Shown here piece after piece: positions 8,501-18,362 of a stretch of DNA of 60,000 bases. The stretch's first letter is position 1; every line of letters begins with the position of its first letter. The notes below the pieces were generated by a model, which did not search any database, had not been told where the DNA came from, and saw nothing but the letters and a program-made list of their open reading frames with translations. Origin of the DNA: Polytrichum commune (taxonomy: Eukaryota > Streptophyta > Polytrichopsida > Polytrichales > Polytrichaceae). The stretch covers positions 30,940,001 through 31,000,000 of the forward strand of contig OX485809.1 in NCBI GenBank assembly GCA_950295325.1, written 5' to 3'. Both the position numbers and the translations under genes were made by a program.

Positions 8501-11493
8501 ATGACGTGGAAGAGGGTGAGGTTAGTTTAATTCATGTAGATGGGACTCAAGAGGAGGATGTGATTATTGAGTCATCGAAATTGGAGGAGCCTTTACATTT
8601 CAAGACCACGTCTACGGGGATAGTTGTAGGTCAAGATGTGAAAGATTACCCCAATGTGCCTTCCGATTGGTATCGGAACAAAGAGGAACAAGCACATGTG
8701 TCGGAAGCGGATTGGCGGTACGTGGATGTGAAATTAAAGAATGGAAAAACCCGACAAATGAAGATGGGCTCCAAATTGGGGGAGAAAGAGGTTAGGGAGT
8801 ATAGCAATTTGGTGGATGAGTTTAGTGATACTTTTGCATGGTCCTACGATGAGCTTAAGGAAATTCCTAGGGAAATGGTAGAGCACCGGATTCCTTTAAT
8901 TCCGGGGGCGAGGCCAATTAGACAAAAGGAGAGGAGAATGAATCCTCAATTGCAATTGTTGGTGAAAGCGGAATTGGAAAGGTTATTGAAGGCCGGGTTT
9001 ATCAAGCCGGTGGAAATCACGGATTGGGTTTCTCCTATGGTCTTAGTAAAGAAAAAAAATGGGAAATTAAGGGTTTGTGTCGACTATAGGAAATTGAATT
9101 CGTGCACACAAAAGGATCACTTTCCCTTACCTTTTATCACCTTGTTGCTTGAGGAGGTTGGAGGTCATTCGCGATATACCTTTATGGATGGGTATGCGGG
9201 TTATAATCAAATTTCCATAGCCCTCCAAGATATCCATAAAACGGCTTTTACTACACCTTGGGGTACTTTTGTGTGGGTAGTGATGCCATTTGGGTTATGT
9301 AATGCCCCGGCTACTTTCCAACGATTAGTAATGTATATCTTCACCGACTTGTTGTTCAAATCCATGACCGTCTTTGTGGACGATTTTAGCACACAAAGTA
9401 ATGTGGATGATCACCTACATTGTGTTAGGGAGGCATTGGTTAGGTGTAGGAAGATGAGGTTAGCATTGAACCCGGATAAGACATTTTTGGGAGTGAATAA
9501 GGGAGTGTTGTTGGGTTATGTTGTTAGTGAGAAAGGTAGAGAACCCGATCCGGATAAGATTGCGGCCATAAGCGACTTGGCAACTCCAACCAATTCCAAG
9601 GGGATCTCTAAGTTGTTAGGACATGTGGGATGGTACCGGGAACTTATTCCTAATTTTTCAAAGATAGCGGTGCCCATTACCCATTTGCTCAAAAAGGATG
9701 TCAAATTCGAGTGGACGGATGCTTGTCAAAAAGCCTTTGAGGAATTGCGGGATAGGTTGAGCACCTATCCGGTGTTGATACCACCCAATTGGGGTAAACC
9801 TTTTCACGTCTATTGTGATGCTAGTAATGTGGCAATAGGGAGTGCGCTTTGTCAAGCAACGGGAGAAAAAGAGAAGGATCAACCTATAGCTTATGCGAGT
9901 AAGCAATTGACCCCCGCCGAAAGAAACTACTCTACAACGGAGAGGGAGTGCCTAGCCATGGTGTTTTCCGTTAAAAAGTTTAGGCATTACCTCATGTGCA
10001 ACCCGGTTGTATTTTTTGTTGACCACATGGCTATCAAGTATCTAATTAACAAGGCGGAGTTAAGTGGTAGGTTAGCTAGGTGGGTTTTGTTATTAGAAGA
10101 ATTCGACTACACGGTGGAATATAAACCGGGTCGTATGCATTTACAAGCGGACCACTTGTCTAGGTTGTCGGAGGAGATAGGAAAAAATCCGGTAAATGAT
10201 ATGTTAGTAGATGATAGCCTCTTTGTGGTCACTTCTACACCGGAGTGGTATGCGGGCATAGTGGAATTTCTAACAACCCACAAGTTGCCCAAAGAGTGGA
10301 CAAAAGAAGAGAGAAGGAAGGTGAGGGTAAATAGTAGGCAATTTGTTGTAGTGGGCCATAGGTTGTTTAGAAGGGGGTCCGATGGTATTTTACGACGATG
10401 CGTGTCAAAAACGGAGGTTGAAGCGATTTTAATCGCTTGCCACGATAGCGCTTGCGGCGGTCACTTCTCGGGTCAACTCACCGGGCAAAAAATACTTAGA
10501 GCGGGCTACTTTTGGCCTACACTATTTAAGGACGCCCATGACTATGTAAGGAAATGCGACGCTTGCCAACGGTATGCCCGAGACGACCTTAGAATGGAGA
10601 TGCCTTTACATGTATCATTACCCTTAATTCCTTTCGAAAAATGGGGCATCGACTATGTGGGTGAGGTCCATCCCCAATCTTCAAAAGGAATGAAATATAT
10701 TGTGGTGGCAACCGAGTACCTCACCAAGTGGGCGGAAGCCAAAGCGGTGAAGACCGACACGGCGGAACACGCGGCAACATTTATGTACGAAAACATAATT
10801 TTGCGGTTCGGGGTGCCGAAGATCCTAGTAAGCGATAAGGGTACTCACTTTTTGAATGACTTGATTCGAGAGATGACAGAGAAATTTAAAATTGATCACC
10901 GGAAGACTACTCCCTACCACCCACAAACCAATGGACAAACGGAAAGGGTTAACGGAATTTTGGTGAGTATACTACGCAAGACGGTTATAGACTCGAAGCG
11001 GGATTGGGATACGAAACTAACGGCGGCACTTTGGGCATACCGTACAACCTATAAGGTAACTACGCGTGCTACACCATTTTCCTTAGTCTATGGTCTTGAA
11101 GCGACACTACCAATCGAATATGAAGTCGAGTCACTTAGGGTGGCCGTGAGTACGAGACTTACCGAAAGTCAATCCTTACGAAATCGACTAACCGATTTGG
11201 AAGCACTTGACGAAGGGAGGAGAATGGCGGCTCAACATATTGAGGCAATCCAAAGAAGGAGAAAGATTACTTTCGACAAACGACATAAGAGAAGGGCCCT
11301 AACACCGGGAATGATGCTCATGATTCAAGACGCACGAAAGCTTGAATTTCCGGCGAAATTCAATGCGGTATGGTTAGGACCTTACCTTGTCTATGAGGTC
11401 TTTCCTAATAATTCAATTCAATTGGAAACGTTGAATGGTGAGCTCTTTCCTACCCGTACATCGGGAAGTAGATGTAAGGAGTGCCGAGCTTGA
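5575..11493 (+). CDS. Intact Gag-Pol polyprotein, Tat/Athila-like (1972 aa)
   Basis: Encodes the particle protein and enzymes of a retrotransposon in one frame. A Pro/Ile-rich start (residues 1-20) precedes a Gag domain (about 40-220, with W-Y-R-D-H-A-E-G and F-L-N-E-F). Two CCHC knuckles follow (325-338 and about 410-423). The aspartic protease has D745-G-G-S-S. RT follows, with F-V-D-D at 1267-1270 and L-C-N-A-P-A-T-F-Q before it. RNase H carries DAS, a RECLAM Glu and DHLSRL. The integrase zinc site has H1623, H1630, C1661 and C1664, and the core has D1693, D1754 and E1790, spaced as D,D35E. All catalytic residues I can check are present. Start chosen at the first in-frame ATG; the leader overlaps another open frame (5348-5629) that is probably not translated. 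No stop separates Gag from Pol, so Gag excess would need another mechanism. Confidence 0.92.
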   Translation: MDPPPIPPIPPIPPIPPIDPLVRPRGLPIVVPQNLAAMDMPSHLPKFYGTKDEDPSRHMERYIERLASFLITDPGYWLVWFPTTLEGEAYEWYRDHAEGHFRGWEQLQREFLNEFRPEVGQSTALRALSSLKQGREEEISAYIRRFDLVCTRFVGTMLNDDTLKQFFIQGFFKSGTIRGVLERNPLTLADAKRAARDIENLDKDHERLWRREDELIPQFIPIRPRVVAVEPAKYENQIPYAIVDTGPRPLAVREPAPLLALPAPRTDPHLEEVERRLGASQLGFQEAMIKQMQSLTDQMSLMIRSQQPGPPPPVESGRHSSGLWCVQCGQPGHTRQFCRSGQNRDQRGNGNPPQQNQRGQAPPHYGNGSNRGPQPRGQGGQNLEKKEFHPFCGRWHAQGQCWSEGQEFNCSNCGGSHPSDTCRQPDKIINVPYPVANPQQQARDNMRGARPQGVPANELRPPNLYYDHSNARQTFHPPAGLQTTTGYIPIQNRQGVPPNGSNGRQAPPTDPGPSNSQDVRFMDGVLEATCDDMLPLPTRIGEEQSQWPPHTNAITYELVKGKGVVEEAPALAVTTRARRGDAPLEVGIGEQGNYSSDEEINLSELDRVARRATKDVERENIILQDRERTNAVHDLDNSDVGEWEGPGVPVDEFDVVGNSKVERSTGYDLWADLSTLKADITFGQLLEISPTARKTLKEGMPVHKRMRKVKAKIAARIQSQGGRDVKAIEIEVVIVDKVVPNVLVDGGSSLNILPEDTMKKLGLGLTGPSPLVINMANQSSTTPLGMIKDCRMTTGGEEYLVTFHVIKMHSNKDTFPILLGRPWLRMANAMVNWGGPKPSITYGPEGNRVIVSIGSLEGWMKKEMYLPLEKEIDDLNENEIGKALVGVVHPEGQRVVIDSGSGSLGPNFYNYGDNGDYAQWLREYPESEVDVMVTFHQVGLGSEFPSVSLGEGSLLEPCEVLTEEEWVSGGLTPWVDDVEEGEVSLIHVDGTQEEDVIIESSKLEEPLHFKTTSTGIVVGQDVKDYPNVPSDWYRNKEEQAHVSEADWRYVDVKLKNGKTRQMKMGSKLGEKEVREYSNLVDEFSDTFAWSYDELKEIPREMVEHRIPLIPGARPIRQKERRMNPQLQLLVKAELERLLKAGFIKPVEITDWVSPMVLVKKKNGKLRVCVDYRKLNSCTQKDHFPLPFITLLLEEVGGHSRYTFMDGYAGYNQISIALQDIHKTAFTTPWGTFVWVVMPFGLCNAPATFQRLVMYIFTDLLFKSMTVFVDDFSTQSNVDDHLHCVREALVRCRKMRLALNPDKTFLGVNKGVLLGYVVSEKGREPDPDKIAAISDLATPTNSKGISKLLGHVGWYRELIPNFSKIAVPITHLLKKDVKFEWTDACQKAFEELRDRLSTYPVLIPPNWGKPFHVYCDASNVAIGSALCQATGEKEKDQPIAYASKQLTPAERNYSTTERECLAMVFSVKKFRHYLMCNPVVFFVDHMAIKYLINKAELSGRLARWVLLLEEFDYTVEYKPGRMHLQADHLSRLSEEIGKNPVNDMLVDDSLFVVTSTPEWYAGIVEFLTTHKLPKEWTKEERRKVRVNSRQFVVVGHRLFRRGSDGILRRCVSKTEVEAILIACHDSACGGHFSGQLTGQKILRAGYFWPTLFKDAHDYVRKCDACQRYARDDLRMEMPLHVSLPLIPFEKWGIDYVGEVHPQSSKGMKYIVVATEYLTKWAEAKAVKTDTAEHAATFMYENIILRFGVPKILVSDKGTHFLNDLIREMTEKFKIDHRKTTPYHPQTNGQTERVNGILVSILRKTVIDSKRDWDTKLTAALWAYRTTYKVTTRATPFSLVYGLEATLPIEYEVESLRVAVSTRLTESQSLRNRLTDLEALDEGRRMAAQHIEAIQRRRKITFDKRHKRRALTPGMMLMIQDARKLEFPAKFNAVWLGPYLVYEVFPNNSIQLETLNGELFPTRTSGSRCKECRA

Positions 11494-11554
11494 CTAGGCA
11501 ACTTACCCTTGGAGCAAGAGATGTTTGGATTCATCCCCCGATGGTCGCCAATTA

Positions 11555-13099
11555 TGTGAGCCCAAAAGGGTGCCCACATTTAGTCTTAGACCCTTGAAAC
11601 GTTAGTTGATGCACTTTGAAGTAGCATGTTACTTCACAAAAATATAAAAAGAGTGAAATGTTAGTCTTAGAAGTACCATGTTGTAAGAGGCTAGGATGTG
11701 AGTTGTTATTGTGTTTTTACCTTCGGAAGGATTTGAGTGAATGAGGATAGGTAAGGAGAACTTGGATTGAGTAGTTAGTGAGTAGGCTAGTACAAATGGA
11801 TGGAGACAACCAAAGTGACTCAAGAGGCAAGTGCATTCGAATTGGGATGAATGGAGGATCACATGGAGCGCACAAGTGGACCACCTCATCATGGCCACTT
11901 AATGGGGAAGGCCCAAGGAAGAATGCAAGGTGGAGGATAAGCAAATTCTCAAAGCACCAATCAAATCACGAGTTAAGCATCGTGGTTTGAATTAAGTGGT
12001 GAGCGACGATTTGGGAAAGTAAGGGGAGAAAGTTATGGCGGCGGAAAGCGAAGGAGGTTAAGTTTGGGTTGAAGCATCCCAAGTTTGGTAAAGTGTGGTA
12101 GGTAGAAAGCCAAGGCTAGTTAAATGTTCGAATTAGGATCCTTGTTGATCATTTGAGGGAGGAAGACTTAGAAGATAGGATTGGCGCCTACTAAGTAGGA
12201 GGAAATCTCAAGGGCTTATCGTGAGCCTTGAGGGTGCTCACCCCCTCAAGCTTACTATATAATCCCTCATTCTTCCCTCACTCATCCTCTCTTTCCTTTG
12301 TGCTCCAAGGCACCCCACGAGTTATAAGTGTGGGTGTGGGAAGCCATATTGGAGCACATGTGTGTGCTTAGTTTTTAGTTTGAGAGCCAAGGCTTGTTAG
12401 CCTTGAAGAGGGCTTGACCTCTTGGTAGAATTAGTGTTGACGTGAAGGATTTTAAAGTTAATTCATGATTCCAATTTGTGGTACTTAAAGTTCATGTTTT
12501 GAATACACGTGGTTGCAAGTTCCATGTTTAAGAGTTGAGCACTTGATGTTGTGATGAGTGCAAAAATATACTTGTGTGGATTAGTTAGTCTTAGTGAAGT
12601 TAGGAAATTCTCTCTCCCCCTCTCCTCTCTAGGATTTTAGGATTTTAGGATTAGAGAAGAATTGTGTGATTAGAAAGGGGTTGTTAGTAGAATTAGGGAA
12701 ATTAGGTAGGAAGATTAGTTAAGGGCTTGAATAATTAGTGAGGTAGTTGGGGATTACAACTACAAAGTTGTGGGTTTATGAAGGAGCTGGGTTTATGAAG
12801 GAGCTGGGTTTGTTTAGTTAGAAAGTAAAGAGCTGGGTTTATGAAGGACCTGGGTTTGTTTAGTTAGAAGCTAAGGAGCTGGGTTCATGAAGGAGCTGGG
12901 TTTATGAAGGAGCTGGGTTTGTTTAGTTAGAAGCTAAGAAGCTGGGTTTATGAAGGAGCTAGTTAAATCCAAGACCACTTGAAGGGTGAACCTTGCACTA
13001 TGGACTCATCCAAGTCCAAATCCAATACCGCGGAGGAATGTGAGCCCAAACCCACTACTCGGACTACGGACGCTTAAGGGTGGGGGGTTTGGCCTCACA
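11555..13099 (+). repeat. 3' LTR (1545 bp) of the Tat/Athila-like element
   Basis: Begins TGTGAGCCCAAAA and ends GGCCTCACA. The same termini and much of the body recur in the solo LTR at 20835-22443, which confirms the boundaries. A TATATAA-containing stretch near 12257 and a pyrimidine-rich segment follow each other as expected of promoter/leader, but this was not tested. No clear polypurine tract is visible in the 61 bp before it. Confidence 0.85.
12771..12962 (+). repeat. Minisatellite inside the LTR (GAGCTGGGTTTATGAAG units)
   Basis: About nine imperfect units mix GAGCTGGGTTTATGAAG with GGGTTTGTTTAGTTAGAA. The related solo LTR carries an unrelated minisatellite at the comparable place, so the arrays arose independently within the family. 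Confidence 0.75.
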
Positions 13100-13845
13100 G
13101 CTCCCCATGGGATATTATTCTAGACTGCACGGCAGCGACCGGTATGTCTTTGTAATCTTCCATTTCAGTTGGTTAATCGTTAATATTGTTTTGGTCTACA
13201 AAATTCATAGTTATTTTTGTACTAAGTTTTTTCCAACTTCTTTATTTGCAGGATCTTCCATTCATGCATGCCGCAATTTGCACCGTCACATTGTGGCATT
13301 AGAGGCTGATGTTGATATTTTTGAGGCCTTACTTGCTCCATTGATTATCTCTAGAGCAGCCTCTGAAGTCACTCTTGAAGACCGTGTCACCAGTTTAGAG
13401 GATCCTGAGGGTGAAGATATCCCCGTAGAGAGGATTGTGAAAAGATCTCGGTTTACTAAGTGAGTAAGGTCTACAAATTCTCTTACCTGTGTTATGTTTT
13501 TTGCTGTCATTTCTTATAAAGTTGAGTTATGAACATGGTACCATTGGCATTTGCAGATGCGATAAATTGGGCTATCCTATTCACCGGCCTTTTTTTTGTG
13601 ACCCTAAATTCTATCCCAGCCCTCCAAAGTCTTGGCAACTTCCTACATATGCAAATGATATTGCTAATCAACTAGCTGGAGGTTCTTATCAGACTTTTAC
13701 ATCTAAATATCGTCCGGGAAGAGTTTTAGAGTTTTTGGATATAGAAGCTTTAGAATCTGATGGTCAGGCCTCCTCTGATGTAGATATTACTGATTCTAGA
13801 ATGTCTTCATCATCAGGTGATCACAGTGATTCGGATCTGATGTAA
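13100..13845 (+). CDS. Last three exons of an unrecognised gene with amino-methyltransferase-like motif, cut by the LTR element
   Basis: Three exons splice in one frame: up to 13141 (donor GTATGT), 13252-13459 (acceptor TTTGCAG, donor GTGAGT) and 13557-13845 (acceptor TTTGCAG, stop TAA). Joined, they read PWDIILDCTAATGSS-IHAC, then R-H-I-V-A-L-E-A-D. This resembles the SAM-binding motif I of beta-class N4/N6 amino-methyltransferases (DxFxGxGT ... GR ... IExD), but with A-A-T-G in place of the usual glycines. The tail is acidic and Ser-rich (SSSSGDHSDSDLM). The 5' part of the gene is absent; the retrotransposon LTR ends at the base before the first preserved exon. It may be a broken host gene or part of another transposon. 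The exon structure is well supported, the function is only suggested. Confidence 0.5.
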
Positions 13846-14254
13846 TAGCTTCATGTGAATGTCTGTGTACTATCTAATATACCGTTTTTTCTTCCATTGG
13901 TTTTTCAGTTTGTGCACTCATTCCGCATGGAATTCATTGTATGTGTATCACTTTCGGAGTTTTTGGGATTGTATATATGAAATTGCATATTTAAGTTAAC
14001 TTTTGACTTCGTTTTTTTTTATATTGTTCAAAATATTTTCTAACACCACTTGGTTACTTGTTAATGTTTGAGTGTTTGGATTTATAAAGTGTGGTGTGGT
14101 TTTTAATATTCCAATTGTCTTGTTGAATGCATCTTGTCGTTGTTCTCAAATAACACTACACTTTTGTGGTCGTCAACTAGTAGACAATCTAAAGACAAGT
14201 AGCCAAACCAAATACACCTAACATTTTGATTTCTCAAGCATATCCTACCCACAA
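13846..14254. other. Non-coding flank
   Basis: AT-rich DNA downstream of the truncated gene, with T-runs and no supportable gene. It probably contains the 3' untranslated region; no clear poly(A) signal was identified. Confidence 0.4.
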
Positions 14255-14284
14255 GAAAGAGGCCTCGGATCCGAGGCCTCTTTC
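14255..14284. repeat. Perfect 30-bp palindrome (copy 1)
   Basis: The sequence centred on GGATCC (GAAAGAGGCCTCGGA and its complement) is a gapless perfect inverted repeat. It lies in a ~138-bp unit that is repeated once more downstream. Confidence 0.9.
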
Positions 14285-14394
14285 CAAACCTCCTCCTCAT
14301 GCTAGAACATACAAGAAATGGCCAAATGCAAAAACAAGTAGCCAACTCAAATATACATAACATTTTGATTTTCAAGCATAAGCTACCCACAACT

Positions 14395-14420
14395 AAGAGG
14401 CCTCGGATCCGAGGCCTCTT
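14395..14420. repeat. Perfect 26-bp palindrome (copy 2)
   Basis: Same palindrome core (AGAGGCCTCGGA and its complement), centre shifted by 138 bp. The flanking segments (ACAAGTAGCCAA..., CATTTTGATTT, CAAGCATA, CTACCCACAA) are shared, so the whole unit of about 138 bp is tandemly duplicated (about 14190-14425) with the palindrome unusually well kept. Confidence 0.9.
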
Positions 14421-14425
14421 CCCAT

Positions 14426-17400
14426 AGGTCCACCATCTTCTCAACCACACTGAATTTTCCCACGGCCATAGGGACTTGTTGGTAATTTTAAGAAACTTTT
14501 GGTCCTAAAATTTAGGCACTCCATAAATATCGGCCTCATAATTCCAAAATTAAACTTCAAATATGTCCTAAATCCACGGTCATAGGGGTCCTAACTTTAG
14601 TTAAATGGAGTTTTAAATTTTGATTTTCTGCTCACGAGATCTGCTCACCGCTCACCGCTCACCGCTCACATCGTAGCATTCCTGATTTGAGAGCGAATAA
14701 CGAGTGATTGAAACCGAGTGGAATGGAATAGAGAGATGTTGAAGCAACCAGAGTATAGCCAGATAAGATTAAAACACAGAAAGAGAAGAGGCTTGAATGT
14801 TATATAAGAAGTTAACCTAATTTATATCGCCGAGAGCCAGTAAAGGGAGCAAGCTTACGGTCATGAGTAAAATGAAATGAGAGAATGTCACTGAGCTTTG
14901 ACACAATCTTGATACCGTGAGATGAAAGGAAGACTATAGTCATTCTAAGAAATTAGCACCAGAGAGAGAGAGATCATACCACAGAGTCGAACTATAACCG
15001 GGACAGCCGAAAGCAAGAAAGACCATCGCCAGCGTGAGAGAGATGAGAGTCCCTAGAGTAGTTAGGTTTAGTATGAGGTAGTGACTGAGAAAGAAAGTAG
15101 TAGCGAAGTGGAGATAGCTACAATCTTATGATGAGATCAGGGACAAGTTAGCCTTTGATATGGGAAGAGTATGCGCTAAGCGTGCATAATTCATCATTAC
15201 TTAGCATATGAGATGATTGCCTGGCATTGAAATGTCCCACCGGGAAATGAGTGGTTGAAGTGGATTATAGTATTGAGCATGATTAATACTTGACTAATTA
15301 AAGCTTTAAGCTAATGTTGAATATAGTCATGTATGTTTATTCTACCTTGAGTTGCGCAGAGATTGCAGACCGAAGGGTTGTGAGTGATGGTTCACGAATG
15401 AGATAAGTCTTTGAATTAGTATTAACGCAAGTAAAATGAATAATTGAACCCTTGTAATGAATGAATTTATTGGAATGAGAATTGTTGTTGTTACCTTGTT
15501 GTTTTGTGGACACCAAAAGATACTAACCCCAATAGGATGAAAATCCATTAGAAGACTATTGTCCGGATACCAAAAGACTATTGACCAAGTTGTTAAGCTT
15601 CACAATTGCAATAGGTCAAAAACGTAGAGTGATAGAAAATTACCCTGAAGATAGGACGGAATCACTCACGACAGAAAAAACAAGCACCAAGGAATCATAA
15701 GAGTGGGGAATAAATGGAATTAATAAGGAATGAAGTAAGAAAGACCTCAAGTTGTTATTGTAATCCTTAAATCCAATGTGACATTAACCCTTATAGACAC
15801 TATCTCAGTCTTCCTGGAGACTTTGTTCCCTAGGTTTTGTTATTTTGAGCCATAGCAAAAACTTACTACAGCTACTAACATATTGAACATAGTAGATGCC
15901 GGTTCATGGTGGGTGGGTAGGGTGCAGGCTATGTGGCAGCGCAATGGGAAACAATTTGGGGTACTAAGGCAGGCGGTTGACCTTTTTGTCGGAACGGAGG
16001 TATCATGGAGGAGAAATCCTAACAATCCCCATATCAAAGTAATGTTGTAATATTATAAAGAACATCGTGGCCATAACAAGTTTAAGTATGATCACACAAA
16101 TAGCACATGGATTGATGTAGATTGCGTTATATCTACTGTAACCATGAGCTATAATTCTACAAACGAAGTCTACATTCGAATGATTCAAAGGAGCTATCCA
16201 AGTTTGTGACAAAACGAAGCATATAGGGTTCATGACCAAGCCCAACTCATCTTTGAGTGTTTCACACTATGTAAGTATTGTACATTATGTTTTTGGTCTT
16301 CACTAGTATGTAACTTGACTGCAAATGAAGGACTTTTACGGAGCGGATGTTGTGCTTGTGAACACACGCTCACTCTTGTTGTATTTCCATCCTAAGCCTT
16401 CTTGTTTTATTTCCATCTTAAGTTTTTGCAATGGTATGTATTCTTTATACCTTCTTGTTGCCATGCTTTTCCCCACCACTTTTGCATTGCATACACTTTT
16501 AAATTAAATTTTTTAAAGTTAAAATGAATGTAGACTACCCAAAAAAATGCAATGATATGGGAATTATAAGTAATGGTAGGGTGCAAAAGAATAGGCCATT
16601 TTAGAAAATTAGGTAATTATAAGGAGCTTTTAGTTCGTGACTTGGAGATAAATAGCCCCTAAACAAATACCCCTCCCCCGCACGTGGTGCACAAAAATCC
16701 TATAGAGTGACCTACCTGTGTAGAGTGCATGGGAAAATCAAATGCTAAGGATGTCACTTATTTGTGCAATATTGTGACCTTGGACGATTTGACCTCAAAG
16801 TTCTCATGAGCCCTTAAAGGAATCATGGTCTCAAAATAAAATTCCATGCACAATTTACAAGAGCCTTGCCAAATGTATTTACCATATATTTTAATGTATT
16901 TGTGGGTTTAAAATCTTCTTTATACTTTGTCTTATATTAGGTAGAAAACAAAAAAATAAAGTTCATACTTGACACAATGTATGTATTTGCATCCAAGGGC
17001 ATAAATTGAACCAATGTTACAAATATGTACAAATTGAACTAGTAGTACAATACATATTGATATTGGCGTAAAATAGGACCTAGTATTATACATATAGGGA
17101 GAAGCACACATGACCAATTGAGTCATGATATGCAATCACGGGTTAAAGGCCACGAAGTGCATTATGGGCCTCAAAGAAATATAATTAAAAGTGTACAACT
17201 TTGAGTCATTTATCAATTGCATTCTTTCAATTGGAGCTCCAATATATGTATCAGAAGAAAGTCTGAAGATTATTAGGTTCGTATAAACAATCTAGCGCTT
17301 ATATATAGATAGCTAGATAGAGACCACCTTTGACATAGATAACCATATTTTCACGTCTTTGTAATCAATTAAGATGAACAATTCCTCGCAACCTTGGAGA

Positions 17401-17999
17401 GCACATGACGAATAGTTTCAAATGTACTTGTTGGGCTTCTATGAATAATCACTTAGACCAAGCAGTGGTAGCTTTGAGCCTTTCAAGAATAAATTACAAT
17501 GGTGATTTGTGCAAAGTACACATGATTGAACAATTCTGAGGAATATGTCAACATTAACCCTAAATATCACGAGAGAAAGACGATGTTGGCTAAGGGGTTG
17601 CTGTGAATGAGAGAGGCTTCACCCTAGGCTTAGCTTGCGTGTACATCGGCTTGTGCACTATCATAGAATAGTCGGTTGGGGTAATGACGTGTTTGTGCCA
17701 AGTCCAAGAGAATGGGTCCCTATACTCTACCATGAGGTGGCAAATGCCCTCAACACCACCACCACTACCACACCCAAATCTTCAATCACTCGCTATGTTT
17801 TCAAGCTTACACTTCAAATCATAGGCAAGGTGTGAGCTCAAAGGTCTCAAAATTGCAATCTATAGAGTCCAGGCTTGCTTCCTAGGTTCAAGAGTCGAGG
17901 GAGTAAGAATGGTCTTGGAATGGTCATTGTATTCAAAGGGGTAAGAATTGGGAGCCAAACATGGTGTCTAGTATAAAAATATTTAAAGTAGCTGGGAAG
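14426..17999. other. Gene-poor AT-rich stretch
   Basis: No open frame has recognisable protein features. The only obvious local structure is a short array of about four CTCACCG heptamers at 14643-14670. Possibly old, decayed repeat DNA. Confidence 0.5.
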
Positions 18000-18362
18000 T
18001 ACACTAAATATGATATTTAATGTCAAACGGTTTTTAATGTCACTATGGTAACTTTTTGGATGACAATTCTTATGAATAAGTGAACAAGTATTGTCATGGA
18101 TGATGGATGAGTTCATCCATTGGCCTAAACCCTACCTTCTTTTGTCAGCAACTTATGATGAAATATTGTCATGGATGATTGAAAATTGGATGAAAAATCA
18201 CTTGGTAACTAACAGTATGTGCAACACTGTAAATCTATAACCCCTAAAAATAACTTACGAGGAGTGACAAATAATGTTGGGTCAACATTTAGTGTTGGTG
18301 ACACTATACCGCAATTTTACAATTTTACAATTTGTGTCAAGCAAGACAACTAGAATTAGTGA
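18000..18362 (-). repeat. Copy of an interspersed repeat carrying a TACACTAAATAT palindrome
   Basis: Shares, in reverse orientation to the copies at 50070 and 50672, the segments ATGAAAAATCACTT, CAAATAATG, TTGGTGACACTA and CAAGACAACTAGAATT. A near-palindromic TACACTAAATATGATATTTA lies at its left edge. Probably a MITE-like non-autonomous element; ends not resolved. Confidence 0.5.

Larger units (their letters stand above)
5405..13099 (+). mobile_element. Tat/Athila-like Ty3/gypsy LTR retrotransposon (5' LTR outside window)
   Basis: A single long gag-pol frame is followed 61 bp later by a 1545-bp LTR (TGTGAG...CTCACA). Upstream of gag only about 170 bp of leader is seen before the LTR of the nested chromovirus, so the 5' LTR should lie left of the window beyond that insertion. 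Protease motif DGGSS, RT motif FVDD and absence of a chromodomain point to the Tat/Athila branch rather than chromoviruses. The intact frame suggests a younger insertion than its internal neighbour's coding decay would imply. Confidence 0.85.

Noticed and set aside
14103-14450. Minus-strand ORF with duplicated GKRPRIRGL peptide
   Set aside because: The duplicate peptide comes from the palindromic tandem unit; no protein features otherwise.
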